From: [Clostridium] citroniae WAL-17108
GTDB lineage: Bacteria > Bacillota > Clostridia > Lachnospirales > Lachnospiraceae
Direction of reading: 5' to 3'
NCBI RefSeq assembly: GCF_000233455.1
Contig: NZ_JH376421.1
Location: 186,001 to 250,000 of the forward strand
DNA length: 64,000 nt
Under the pieces are notes generated by a model. That model saw only the letters and a program-made list of their open reading frames with translations. It was not told where the DNA came from and made no database searches. Of the stretch, positions 16,631 to 25,826 are shown one piece after another (position 1 is the stretch's first letter; each line of letters starts with the position of its first letter). The translations under genes were made by a program, and so were the position numbers.

Positions 16631-17570
16631 ATGACACCACCACCTTTTCTTCTTCATGTTCTGTCAGCTGCATGAACACTGACTCCAGGCTGCCCTTTTC
16701 CCTGGTAAACCCATTGACCAGCACATCACTGTCAATGAGCTGCTGGAGCAGCAGGGCCTCATCCTGGGCATCCCCGCTAAAGCGCACACAGATATCCTGT
16801 TCCCGGAGGGAAATGGTCTGTACGCAGGGATGGCTCTTGAGAATGGACAGGGCCTTTTCCAGGTTGCTGAAAACCGTTATCACCAGCGGGTTGGATGTGT
16901 TGACCCTGGAAAGGATATCGTCAATGTTCCCCTCCAGCACCATCCTGCCCTGGTCTATGATCCCAATATCCGTACACAGCTCCGACAATTCCGACAGCAC
17001 GTGGGAGCTGATGACAATGGTCTTGCCGGACTCCTGCAGCTCCTTTAATATTTCCTTGAATTCAAACCTGGTCCTTGGGTCCAGACCCGAGGTAGGCTCG
17101 TCCAGTATCAGTATGGACGGATCGTGGATCAGGGCCCTTGCCAGGCACAGCCTCTGCTTCATGCCCCGCGAAAGACCGTCCACATAAAAATCCAGCTTAT
17201 CCTCCAGGCCCACCTGCTCCAGCAGGGCCGTATACCGTTTTCTGGCCACAAGCCCGTCCAGGTGGTGGCAGGAGGCAAAAAATTCCATGTATTCCGACAC
17301 TGTAAGGTTGTCGTAGACCCCGAAAAAATCCGGCACATATCCGATCCTGGCCTTCAGGTCCTTAAGGTCCCTTAAGGCATTGATCCCGTCTATGGTGATC
17401 TTGCCCTCATCTGCCGTGAGCAGGCCTGCCATGATCTTAATGGTAGTGGTCTTTCCGGCACCATTGGGCCCCACAAATCCGTACAGGGCACCTGAGGATA
17501 CATTCATGTCCAGGCCGCTTAGGGCATGGTACTTACCGTATATCTTATGTAATCCTTTGATCTCCAGCAT
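16608..17570 (-). CDS. ABC transporter ATP-binding protein
   Basis: 320 residues. Walker A GPNGAGKTTTIKIMAG, signature LSRGMKQRLCLARAL, Walker B ILILDEPTSGLDP, and the switch histidine in VISSHVLSELSELC are all present. The C-terminal domain of about 100 residues is the one seen in NatA/GldA/CcmA-like exporter ATPases. Its start codon shares one base with the stop of the upstream 863-residue gene (TAATG), and it overlaps the permease downstream. It powers the ABC-2 exporter of this operon. Confidence 0.94.
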   Translation of the reverse strand: MLEIKGLHKIYGKYHALSGLDMNVSSGALYGFVGPNGAGKTTTIKIMAGLLTADEGKITIDGINALRDLKDLKARIGYVPDFFGVYDNLTVSEYMEFFASCHHLDGLVARKRYTALLEQVGLEDKLDFYVDGLSRGMKQRLCLARALIHDPSILILDEPTSGLDPRTRFEFKEILKELQESGKTIVISSHVLSELSELCTDIGIIDQGRMVLEGNIDDILSRVNTSNPLVITVFSNLEKALSILKSHPCVQTISLREQDICVRFSGDAQDEALLLQQLIDSDVLVNGFTREKGSLESVFMQLTEHEEEKVVVSYDAESGF

Positions 17571-20161
17571 TATTTACTCCTCCCTGTAACGGTCAGCACG
17601 GGCAGCATGATATTCCAGGTATAGTCACCGGTCGCGTCATATACATATTTTACAGTCAGCGTATTGCCTGGTGATAAATAGGGCTCCAGATCCTCCCTGA
17701 CATATTCTGTGACATTGGTATCAAAGGAATCATAGCTTCCCGTGTTGTAATTATAGAAATACATGTTTCCGCTGAAGGGCACCGTGTAATAATACCGCAT
17801 GCTCTTGGCAACCTCATCACTGAGATGATAGAAGTTCAGTTTTTCCACCTCTATATTATTCCCCAGATAGTATTCCAGCATAACAGGCGACATTCCATAC
17901 ATGGTATTATTCTGCGCGTAGTATTCTCCGGACAGCACATTGGGCTGCTTCTGCATGGCGGACTGGTAGATCATCCCATCCTTCTCATAATTCACATCAA
18001 TGGATGAGGTGAGCAGGGTGGAACCATATGTCTCATACCCTGATGATTTTAAAAATCCAGTCTCGTCCTTATCCTTGCTGAACGCCACCACCCTGGCCTC
18101 GGAATGATATCCGGACAGATAGTTGCTCATATAGAAGGAGAGCAGGTTGGTCCTTTCCAGCGCCCCCACATAGGCGGCATCCCCAATATCCTTATCCTCT
18201 TTATACCTGGAAGCCCCGGTGATCTGCTCCGCCATGGCATAACCGAAATTGGTGGCCCCATATACCATCTTCATATCATCCAGGTCCAGGGTCTCACCCG
18301 GATCCATATGGCCCACATACATCATCTGGTTGTACAGGAGGATGGCTACATTTTCCACTTCCTTGCTGTAATTATTAGTAAGGGTACCTGTCACCTTGCC
18401 GTCAAAGCAGTTGATATCCCCTGTGAACCCCACTCCCTCCTGATTGGAGGTGTGCTTTTCCATCATAAAGAATTTGGAGTTGAACGCCCCTACATTATCG
18501 GCTTTGATGCTGGTCCCGTCCTTGCCGTAATGGATGGTGATGGCGGGCGGCTCCTCCCCTGTGAACTTGGGGACAGGCGTCATGTTGTAGTAGACATTTC
18601 CCGTAAGGGGATAAAGGGTGTAATCCTGGTTCAGATTGACAAAATACGGCTTATTATAAGGCGCCCTCATATTGATAAAGGTGGTCTCCGACACGCCCTC
18701 ACTGTCCGCGTCCTGAATGGAGGCATAGGTGAAAAACGGGCCCGTGAACCTGGTGGTCATTCCCATGAGAAGGACCATTCCCGTACAGCACAGGGAGAGG
18801 ATCCCCACGGAAGGCATGTAATAGCGCAGCATTCCCCGGTGTTTCATGAAAAAGTAGAGGCCCGGCCCGGCCAGGACCACATAGGCCACTGCCAGGGTCA
18901 CATACAGCCCCACCTTTGGAAGTTTGGTAAGGTTTCCTGTATTGATCAGGGACTGTACAGACCAGTACTGGTTATAGTTGCCCCCGTCCATGGCGCTGCT
19001 CAGGCTGTTGATCCGGCTCTCTCCCAGCAGGGTGGCAAAGAGATTGTCTATATAGGAGATATTCTGCTGGCAAAACTCCCCGATATCCGCGAAGTCATAC
19101 ATGGATACGGCAACGATCCCCTTTCCCGCAGAAACGGAGGAGAGCACGGACAGTTCATCGCTGGAAAGCACCTCGCTGCCGCCCTTTAACAGCACATCCG
19201 TACAAGTGAGGGGAATGGAAGCGCCTTCCGGCCCATCCACCGCATACTCCACCCCCATATTGATCACATACTGGTCGGGCTGCGGCACCGGCTCCTCCAG
19301 TATATCGCCTGCAAAGGCCCTAAGAGTCTCACTTCCCCTGGCCCCTGTTCCTATGAGCAGTACGCCCCCCTTCTGCACCCAGTCCCATACGGCCTGGATC
19401 TGCTGGCCGGAAAGCCTGCCTGTATCAAAGTCAGATATAAGAAGCACGTCCAGCTGGTCCAGCCCCAGTTCGCTGGAAGGCAGGGTGGCGGCAGTCATTT
19501 CAATGGACCTGGTGCGCAGGGTACTGTAATTGATCCCCACCCCATTGAGATACAGAAGCTTTTCAGGATCATCGCTGAGAACACCGATAAAAAGCTCCGC
19601 CGTATCCATGTTCAGGTTCAGCTTCAGCCGTTTCTGCCCCACCTGGTTCCCGCTCTCATCCAGCAGGCGGACATACATCTGATCCACCCTGGCCCCCAGG
19701 GAGACGCTGAGCATCTCCGTGACGCTGCCCGAGGCAGGTATCTCCACCGGATACTCATACCGGTATACATCATAGTCCAGATCCATACTGTATCCCTGAA
19801 GATCGCTTTCCATGGCCAGTACACACAGGGTTCCCGTAAATGCCCGGTCCGCAGTATTTTTAAGGTCCACCCTAAGGGGCAGGAAACGTCCGCTCTTAGC
19901 AATGTTCTTATACCCGTACACCACATCCATGGTAATGGGGGAGGCTGTAAGCCCCTCCTCCGGCAGCGTATCCTGGGGCGCTTCCCGGTCCGCTTCCCGG
20001 GCCGTGTCCTTGGCCGTGTCCCGGCCCATGTCCTGAGCCGTTTCCCCTGCGGCCCCAAAAGCCTGTACGGTCATGGCCGCTGCCAGAATTAAGCCAAAAA
20101 GGGAGCTTTTCAGCACCCTTTTTATATTCCTTGGAAATATCCTCATGTTACAAGTCCTCAT
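17570..20161 (-). CDS. Large surface-exposed membrane protein, ABC-exporter partner (unknown family)
   Basis: 863 residues. A signal anchor (about 14-37) is followed by a Asp/Arg/Ala-rich segment, a beta-rich extracytoplasmic region with a glutamine-amidotransferase-like or GldG-like core (LLISDFDTGRLSG, GGVLLIGTGARGSETLRAF), two transmembrane helices near 418-440 and 452-475, and a second extracellular region of about 380 residues rich in Tyr, Asn and Gly. The layout resembles the extracytoplasmic partner of Gld-type ABC transporters, but I do not recognise the family. It sits between the kinase and the ATPase genes, so it may present the exporter's substrate or sense cell-wall damage. Start ATG at 20161 follows GGAG; an ATG at 20146 is also possible. 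Confidence 0.75.
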   Translation of the reverse strand: MRTCNMRIFPRNIKRVLKSSLFGLILAAAMTVQAFGAAGETAQDMGRDTAKDTAREADREAPQDTLPEEGLTASPITMDVVYGYKNIAKSGRFLPLRVDLKNTADRAFTGTLCVLAMESDLQGYSMDLDYDVYRYEYPVEIPASGSVTEMLSVSLGARVDQMYVRLLDESGNQVGQKRLKLNLNMDTAELFIGVLSDDPEKLLYLNGVGINYSTLRTRSIEMTAATLPSSELGLDQLDVLLISDFDTGRLSGQQIQAVWDWVQKGGVLLIGTGARGSETLRAFAGDILEEPVPQPDQYVINMGVEYAVDGPEGASIPLTCTDVLLKGGSEVLSSDELSVLSSVSAGKGIVAVSMYDFADIGEFCQQNISYIDNLFATLLGESRINSLSSAMDGGNYNQYWSVQSLINTGNLTKLPKVGLYVTLAVAYVVLAGPGLYFFMKHRGMLRYYMPSVGILSLCCTGMVLLMGMTTRFTGPFFTYASIQDADSEGVSETTFINMRAPYNKPYFVNLNQDYTLYPLTGNVYYNMTPVPKFTGEEPPAITIHYGKDGTSIKADNVGAFNSKFFMMEKHTSNQEGVGFTGDINCFDGKVTGTLTNNYSKEVENVAILLYNQMMYVGHMDPGETLDLDDMKMVYGATNFGYAMAEQITGASRYKEDKDIGDAAYVGALERTNLLSFYMSNYLSGYHSEARVVAFSKDKDETGFLKSSGYETYGSTLLTSSIDVNYEKDGMIYQSAMQKQPNVLSGEYYAQNNTMYGMSPVMLEYYLGNNIEVEKLNFYHLSDEVAKSMRYYYTVPFSGNMYFYNYNTGSYDSFDTNVTEYVREDLEPYLSPGNTLTVKYVYDATGDYTWNIMLPVLTVTGRSK

Positions 20162-20217
20162 TGTACTCTCCCGGGGCGTGTCTCATCATTTATTCCCACA
20201 ATCCTTACGCCCGAATA

Positions 20218-21354
20218 TCAGTTAATCGTTCCAAAGTTCTCTTTGTTAATATCAAAATGTACCTGCAGCTTCACAGTGAACACGGTTCCGTTAAGATCAC
20301 TGGCCACCTGGATGGTGCCGCCGTGCATGTCCACGATCTCCTTTGCAATGGCAAGGCCCAGGCCCGTACCTCCCGTGGTGCTGGAACGGGACTGCTCCAC
20401 CCGGTAAAATTTGTTAAATATAAGGGGCAGCTCATCCGGCGGGATCACATAGCCGTAATTAGTAACGGACACGGTCACCAATTCATCATCCGCATGCAGC
20501 TTTACCAGCACGCGCTTTCCGTCCGCCCCATACTTAATGGCATTGCCGATCAGGTTGTCAAACAGCCTGGCCAGCAGATTTCCGTCCGCGGTGATGATTT
20601 TGGCCGGAACATTGCTCTGAAGGTCATAGGAAAGGTTCTTTTCCACAAAGTTAGGATAAGCCTCCTCCAAAAGCTGTCCCAGCAGCTTCACCACGTCCAG
20701 CTGAGCCACATGCATGGAAATCTTCCCATAGTTCAGCTTTGTGAATCCGAACAGGTCCTCGATCAGTTTTTCCAGGCGCCTTGCCTTGCCGTATGCGATC
20801 TCTATGTATTTGTGCTGCATGTCCGCCGGTATCCTGGTATTGCCGGCCAGCAGTTCCAGGTATCCGATAATGGAGGTCAGCGGAGTCCTGAGATCATGGG
20901 CCACATTGGTGATCAGCTCATTCTTGGTCCTCTCCGACTCCCTCTCCTTATCCATAAGTCCCTTGATATCTTCCACCATCTTGTTCAGGTTAGCTGCCAT
21001 GCTGGAAAACTCATCATCTCCGATCACATCAATGGTGGTGTTTAAATTCCCTTCGGAAATGCTCTGCACCGCATCTGAAATCTTACTGATATACCGTATA
21101 TAGGGTTCCTGAAGGATCATAAATGTTACGGCAAACAGCGCCAGGCCAAAGATCACATAGACCAGCACCACAGCCACATGATAGTCCAGTACTGCCTGAA
21201 TCAGGCCGTTCATCCGCCCTGATTCCTCCATGTACCTGGCGATCATGGAAACATTGGTCACCAGAAATATTTCCACCAGACAGGAAATAATGGCACTGTA
21301 TATGATATTGGTAATGACCCGCGTGTGATATCGCCTGCTCATGTCACTTTTCAA
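20218..21354 (-). CDS. Sensor histidine kinase, VanS-like
   Basis: 378 residues. Two transmembrane helices (about 12-33 and 57-80) flank only about 25 extracellular residues, so this is an intramembrane-sensing type. A HAMP domain follows (YISKISDAVQSISEGN), then HisKA (NVAHDLRTPLTSIIGYLELL) and HATPase_c (N box NLIGNAIKY, G2 TGGTGLGLAIAKEIVDMHGG). The short sensor loop is typical of kinases that work with ABC transporters in detecting cell-envelope antibiotics. It overlaps its regulator gene by 11 bases. Confidence 0.93.
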   Translation of the reverse strand: MKSDMSRRYHTRVITNIIYSAIISCLVEIFLVTNVSMIARYMEESGRMNGLIQAVLDYHVAVVLVYVIFGLALFAVTFMILQEPYIRYISKISDAVQSISEGNLNTTIDVIGDDEFSSMAANLNKMVEDIKGLMDKERESERTKNELITNVAHDLRTPLTSIIGYLELLAGNTRIPADMQHKYIEIAYGKARRLEKLIEDLFGFTKLNYGKISMHVAQLDVVKLLGQLLEEAYPNFVEKNLSYDLQSNVPAKIITADGNLLARLFDNLIGNAIKYGADGKRVLVKLHADDELVTVSVTNYGYVIPPDELPLIFNKFYRVEQSRSSTTGGTGLGLAIAKEIVDMHGGTIQVASDLNGTVFTVKLQVHFDINKENFGTIN

Positions 21355-22048
21355 TTTTGTATCCTACTCCCCATACAGTGGTAATGATCTTATTCTGTCT
21401 GGTGTCTTCCTTCATCTTGCCCCTCAGGCGTCTGATATGTACCATTACCGTGTTGTTGGCTTCATATACCTTCTCATTCCAAACACGCTCAAAGATCTCA
21501 TCCGTACTGAATACCTTTCCGGGATTGGATGCCAGAAGGTACAGAATATCAAATTCAATGGGAGTGAGCTTAATCTCCTCATCATCCACCACCACCTTGT
21601 GATTGTCCTTGTTGATGATCATTCCCTTGATGGTGATCTCATTATTGGTCTTGTCCTGGGCCGCGCTGTTGGGATTTAGCTGTGTATAGCGGCGCAGATG
21701 GGATTTGACCCTGGCGGTCAGCTCCAGGGGATTAAAAGGCTTCACCACATAATCGTCCGCCCCTGTTCCCAGTCCCAGTATCTTATCCAGATCCGTGGAC
21801 TTGGCGCTGAGCATGATGATGGGAATATTATTGGTCTCCCTGATCTTCTTGCACATCTCAAGTCCGTTCATTCCCGGCATCATGATATCCAAAAGCACCA
21901 GATGGATGTCCTCCTTTGTAAGGATCTCCAGTCCCTTGGCAGCATTTTCCGCCTTAAACACTTTATAGCCATCGCTGACAAGATAAATTTCAATCAGATC
22001 CGCAATCTCTTTTTCATCATCTACAACCAAGATATTAATATCGGGCAT
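21344..22048 (-). CDS. Response regulator, OmpR/PhoB family (VanR-like)
   Basis: 234 residues. Receiver domain about 1-120 with DD at 10-11, phospho-acceptor D in LVLLDIMMPGMNG (about 54) and K in DDYVVKPFNP; winged-helix DNA-binding domain about 135-232 (FDILYLLASNPGKVFSTDEIFERVW, NTVMVHIRRLRGKM). First gene of the eight-gene operon running to 12381. It presumably controls that operon itself. Confidence 0.94.
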   Translation of the reverse strand: MPDINILVVDDEKEIADLIEIYLVSDGYKVFKAENAAKGLEILTKEDIHLVLLDIMMPGMNGLEMCKKIRETNNIPIIMLSAKSTDLDKILGLGTGADDYVVKPFNPLELTARVKSHLRRYTQLNPNSAAQDKTNNEITIKGMIINKDNHKVVVDDEEIKLTPIEFDILYLLASNPGKVFSTDEIFERVWNEKVYEANNTVMVHIRRLRGKMKEDTRQNKIITTVWGVGYKIEK

Positions 22049-22116
22049 GATATCCCCTCCTCTTACGTTAACTTATATGTATGCCATGCAGCGCTTATTT
22101 TATGCCGCATTGAACC

Positions 22117-22145
22117 TTAATACCTATTCTAACATAATACATCAA
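22117..22145 (-). promoter_or_regulatory. Promoter of the two-component/exporter operon
   Basis: Minus-strand TTGATG (22145-22140) and TATTAA (22122-22117) with a 17-base spacer, about 70 bases before the regulator start; ribosome site GAGGAGGGG near 22055. Confidence 0.4.
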
Positions 22146-22164
22146 GGTTTTCCTTACTTTTTTC

Positions 22165-22194
22165 TTGAAATATTGTGGGAATTTCTGTTACAAT
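22165..22194 (+). promoter_or_regulatory. Candidate promoter of the metallo-hydrolase gene
   Basis: TTGAAA at 22165-22170 and TACAAT at 22189-22194 are 18 bases apart. A second option is the extended -10 box TGGTATAAT ending at 22241, closer to the gene. The 306-base gap 22049-22354 holds only these promoters and that of the divergent operon. Confidence 0.35.
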
Positions 22195-22354
22195 GCATGG
22201 TTCTTTCCTCATATACCAAAAGCAGGATACTGTGGTATAATACCGGTATCATAAATATTTCAGTAAAGTGTACACATTTGTGTTCGGCTGACAAAAAACC
22301 AGCCGCAAAGACAGGTGACGGGAAAACTCCGGGAGTACACGAAACTGGCAGGAG

Positions 22355-23188
22355 GTGGAAGCCATTAAGATCACAACATTAATGGATAATCTCATGGGCG
22401 GACGCAAGGACTTTACGGCGGAGCACGGGTTATCCCTCTACGTAGAAACAGGACATACGCGCATCCTATTTGACTTTGGAGCAGGCGCGCACACATTTGA
22501 GAATGGACAAAAAATAAAAATACGGCCAGACAGGATCGATTTTGCCGTGTGCAGCCATGGACATTACGACCATGGAGGAGGGTACAGGGAATTTGTTAAA
22601 AACGGACTTCAATGCCCTTTGGTGACGGGAAAAGGATTTTTTACAGAAAAGTATGCTGTCAGCGGCATCAAGTCATCCTATCTGGGACCCGGATTTGACC
22701 AGGAGTTCCTCACGGAAAACCACATTACTCATATGGAATGCCATGGCCTTACCCCCCTTGCACCCGGCTGCTGGGTCATGGGTGATATACGGCGCACCTA
22801 TGAGTTTGAGTCCGTCCCCGGCAGGTTCGTGCTCCGGGAGCAGGACGCCTGGGTACAGGACAAGTTTTGTGATGAGATCTGCCTGATCATTGAGGAACAG
22901 GGGGAGCTGGTGGTGATCGTGGGCTGCAGCCACCCGGGAATCCTGAACATCCTTACCACGGTAAAGGAACATTTTTCACAGCCCATCAAGGCGGTGATCG
23001 GGGGAACCCACCTCATGGAAGCGGACGAAGCACGGATCCGTCAGACAGTGGAGATAATGAAGGACATGGGGATCCGTCTTCTGGGATTCAACCACTGCTC
23101 CGGAGAACTCTTCAGAAACATGATGGAACAGGAGGAGACTCTCTCCACCGTGTATCTGGGGGCTGGCGACTGCCTGTTCCTGACGTAG
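22355..23188 (+). CDS. Metallo-beta-lactamase-fold hydrolase (COG1237 type)
   Basis: About 275 residues. The metal site CSHGHYDHGGG (HxHxDH), GCSHPGI and the final FNHCSGE match the family that includes the archaeal dihydropterin-ribosyl aminobenzene phosphate synthase-like enzymes; reaction here unknown. The start is odd: the GTG at 22355 lies inside the ribosome site AGGAGGTG (22350-22357). The family normally begins Met-Lys-Ile-Thr-Thr-Leu, which here corresponds to the ATT codon at 22364, ideally 7-8 bases after the site; the next ATG is at 22382. Single gene with a strong terminator. Confidence 0.88.
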   Translation: MEAIKITTLMDNLMGGRKDFTAEHGLSLYVETGHTRILFDFGAGAHTFENGQKIKIRPDRIDFAVCSHGHYDHGGGYREFVKNGLQCPLVTGKGFFTEKYAVSGIKSSYLGPGFDQEFLTENHITHMECHGLTPLAPGCWVMGDIRRTYEFESVPGRFVLREQDAWVQDKFCDEICLIIEEQGELVVIVGCSHPGILNILTTVKEHFSQPIKAVIGGTHLMEADEARIRQTVEIMKDMGIRLLGFNHCSGELFRNMMEQEETLSTVYLGAGDCLFLT

Positions 23189-23230
23189 GGATACCCTCAG
23201 TGGACAAGGAGACTGATGTTTCCTGTTATT

Positions 23231-23280
23231 TTAAAAGCCATTGGAAGCATAGCACAAACAGCGCTTCCAATGGCTTTTAA
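23231..23280. terminator. Bidirectional terminator between convergent genes
   Basis: Arms 23231-23248 and 23263-23280 pair perfectly over 18 bases, with A-runs on the left and T-runs on the right. It ends both the metallo-hydrolase transcript and the sigma-54-type operon that finishes at 23294. Confidence 0.9.
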
Positions 23281-23293
23281 TAGGTGTGTTACC

Positions 23294-24814
23294 TTAATAT
23301 AGTTTTTCCAGTAATTTGTGGTTGTTTAATTCCTTTGGCGGCATGATTGCCTTTCTGTCTATTTTTGAATTTATATTCAAAGGAAATGCATCTAACTGGA
23401 TCAGGCAGGTGGGGACCATGTAGTACGGGATCTTCTCTTTCATCCGTTCTTTTATGGCCTTCACATCCAGTTTCTTATCCGCGGTAAAATATCCGCAGAG
23501 GATATTGCATCCGCCCTTGTCCATAAACACCTTTGCCACCACCTCCTTAACAGGTGCGCATTCCATAATTGCCTGCTCTATTGCTGTATTTTCCACGCGG
23601 AATCCCCGTATTTTAAAAACATTGTCCTTACGACAGACAAACTGGTAATTGCCATCTTCCAATTCTCTGAGAATATCATTTGTTTTAAAAACACGTTCAT
23701 ATCCTGTTTCATCTGAAAACGGATTTTTGATGTAATGGGTTTTTGTAATCTCCGGAAGTTTATAATATCCCCTGCTTACCTGGGCACCGGCCAGCCATAG
23801 TTCACCTTCTTCTCCCCGCCGCACCAGCTTCCCGTCATCCGAAACCAGATACCCCTTCAGCCCTGCCTTCAGTTTTCCAACCGGACAGACCTCACCGGAA
23901 ATCGCATCTGTTATTTCATAATGGGAAATCATAGAACACGTCTCTGATGCTCCGTATACATTTAAGACCTTGAAAGGGGCATTTCCCAGATTCCGTACTG
24001 TTTCACTTCCCACCAGAAGAAGACGCAGCGGTATCTCCGACAGGTCCATGTTTAATAACTTCCTGGCCATATGAGGAGGCAGAAACGTAATCTTAATATT
24101 ATGCCTTATATAATATTCCACAAGAGCATTTATATTTCTGCGTATGCCACTCGGAATAATATCGATCACCGAGCCGGCGGCCAGTGTTGAATACAGATCG
24201 CTGACAGACGCCACAAAGCTAAAACCCGGAAATACCCCAAAATGCTCCCCCTTTTTCAATTCAAACACCTGGAAGTTGTACATTGCGGCAACTACATTCT
24301 TGTGTTCCAGCATAACGCCCTTGGGCTTGGATGTGGAACCGGATGTATAGACAATCAATGCTAACCCCTCTGCCTTTGAATAGTCTATCTCCGGAAGATC
24401 GTTTTCTTTGTCAATATCCTCCCACCATGCTGGATCCAGTATGATCCTGCATTCACACTCATGCAGTATGCTCTCTTCCCGCGCTTTGGGATATGCCCTG
24501 TCGAGGTATACGTAAGCCCCTCCTGCTTTCCATATACCGATCATTCCTGCAACGGTTTCAATGGTCCTGCCGGTGCGGATTGCCACAACTTCCTCCTCAC
24601 GGATCCCCTGCGAAGCAAGCTTATGCGCCACAGCCTCCGACCATCTCAGAAGCTCTCCATAGGTCACTGTCTGTCCTTCGGAACATACAGCAGCCTGATC
24701 GGGATATGCATGGCACGTATCACAAAAAGCGCGGCAAAATGTTTCCCGCATCACCTCATCCTTATGTTCCGCCAAATATTCAGCCCGGCTGGCTTCATTC
24801 GTTATTTTTCTCAT
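23294..24814 (-). CDS. Stand-alone AMP-forming adenylation enzyme (NRPS A-domain-like acid-CoA ligase)
   Basis: 506 residues from ATG at 24814 (GGAAG nine bases upstream; a TTG at 24820 is in frame). Core motifs resemble nonribosomal peptide synthetase A domains more than classic acyl-CoA synthetases: A3 [18 protein letters not shown]5 VYGASETC, A7 KTNDILRE, A8 [14 protein letters not shown] and A10 [11 protein letters not shown] with the catalytic Lys. No carrier or condensation domain is attached or encoded nearby. It is the last gene of the operon and overlaps etfA by about 20 bases. In context it most likely activates a carboxylic acid to an AMP ester and then to its CoA thioester, but a different acceptor is possible. 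Confidence 0.8.
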   Translation of the reverse strand: MRKITNEASRAEYLAEHKDEVMRETFCRAFCDTCHAYPDQAAVCSEGQTVTYGELLRWSEAVAHKLASQGIREEEVVAIRTGRTIETVAGMIGIWKAGGAYVYLDRAYPKAREESILHECECRIILDPAWWEDIDKENDLPEIDYSKAEGLALIVYTSGSTSKPKGVMLEHKNVVAAMYNFQVFELKKGEHFGVFPGFSFVASVSDLYSTLAAGSVIDIIPSGIRRNINALVEYYIRHNIKITFLPPHMARKLLNMDLSEIPLRLLLVGSETVRNLGNAPFKVLNVYGASETCSMISHYEITDAISGEVCPVGKLKAGLKGYLVSDDGKLVRRGEEGELWLAGAQVSRGYYKLPEITKTHYIKNPFSDETGYERVFKTNDILRELEDGNYQFVCRKDNVFKIRGFRVENTAIEQAIMECAPVKEVVAKVFMDKGGCNILCGYFTADKKLDVKAIKERMKEKIPYYMVPTCLIQLDAFPLNINSKIDRKAIMPPKELNNHKLLEKLY

Positions 24815-25805
24815 TTTCAAATGCTTCCGTCAACATTGGAACGATTTCAAAGAGATCCCCCACCAAACCATAATCCGCTATCTCAAAAATCGGTGCCCTT
24901 GGGTTTTTATTAACTGCTATGATCATATTGGAAGACTGCATACCGGCCAGGTGCTGGATTGCTCCGGATATGCCGCAAGCGATATAAATCTTAGGTTTAA
25001 CCGTGGTGCCGGTCTGACCAACCTGGTGGGAATGATCGATCCATCCTGCATCAACTGCCGCTCTGGAAGCGCCCACTACGCCGCCCATGGCATCTGCCAG
25101 CTTTTGGATCACCTTAAAACCGTCTGCATTTCCAAGTCCTCTGCCTCCAGATACAATAACATCCGCATCTGTCAGAGAAACAATTTCCTTTGTGCTTTTG
25201 ACGATCTCCAAAATTTTAGTTCTTACATCTGATTCGCTCAGACTTACCTCCATTCGGATCACTTCGCCTGCTTTAGTATCATCCGGCTCCAGCTTCTGCA
25301 TTACACCCGGACGCACCGTAGACATTTGTGGACGGTGCTCCGGACACACGATCGTTGCCATCAGGTTTCCTCCAAAGGCCGGCCTTGTCTGCATGATTTT
25401 CTTGTCTGCCGGGTCGATCTCCAGCTTTGTGCAGTCCGCCGTCAATCCCGTATTCACCCTTGCGGCAATCCTTGGTGCCAGGTCTCTCCCAATATGGGTG
25501 GCGCCATACAGCAGGATTTCAGGCTTATACTGTTCAATAGCATCGGTAATAACCTTAGTATAGCCGTCCGTGGTATAATTTTCAAGAAGGGGGTGTTCTG
25601 CGATATACACCTTATCAGCACCGTAACGGATCAATTCCTTTTCCAGCCCGCTGACATTTCCCCCCAGCAGAACTGCACACAATTCACATCCTATTTCTCC
25701 CGCCAGCCGTTTTCCTTCTCCCAGCAGTTCCCTCACCACAGGTGTAATAACCCCCTGTCTCTGCTCCGCATATACCCATACATTTTTATATTGACTCAAA
25801 TCCAT
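24795..25805 (-). CDS. etfA: Electron transfer flavoprotein alpha subunit
   Basis: 336 residues, full length. The C-terminal FAD-binding domain is clear ([68 protein letters not shown]). No N-terminal ferredoxin domain. With EtfB it passes electrons to or from the acyl-CoA dehydrogenase two genes upstream. The order dehydrogenase-etfB-etfA is that of clostridial bcd operons; whether this pair bifurcates electrons cannot be read by eye. Confidence 0.96.
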   Translation of the reverse strand: MDLSQYKNVWVYAEQRQGVITPVVRELLGEGKRLAGEIGCELCAVLLGGNVSGLEKELIRYGADKVYIAEHPLLENYTTDGYTKVITDAIEQYKPEILLYGATHIGRDLAPRIAARVNTGLTADCTKLEIDPADKKIMQTRPAFGGNLMATIVCPEHRPQMSTVRPGVMQKLEPDDTKAGEVIRMEVSLSESDVRTKILEIVKSTKEIVSLTDADVIVSGGRGLGNADGFKVIQKLADAMGGVVGASRAAVDAGWIDHSHQVGQTGTTVKPKIYIACGISGAIQHLAGMQSSNMIIAVNKNPRAPIFEIADYGLVGDLFEIVPMLTEAFENEKNNE

Positions 25806-25826
25806 GGTTTACCTCCTGTTTTCGTT

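Noticed and set aside
18104-19189. Plus-strand frame of 361 codons inside the 863-residue protein gene
   Set aside because: Antisense shadow: low-complexity His/Gly/Ile-rich translation, no start signals, and it lies fully within a gene that is coupled to its neighbours.
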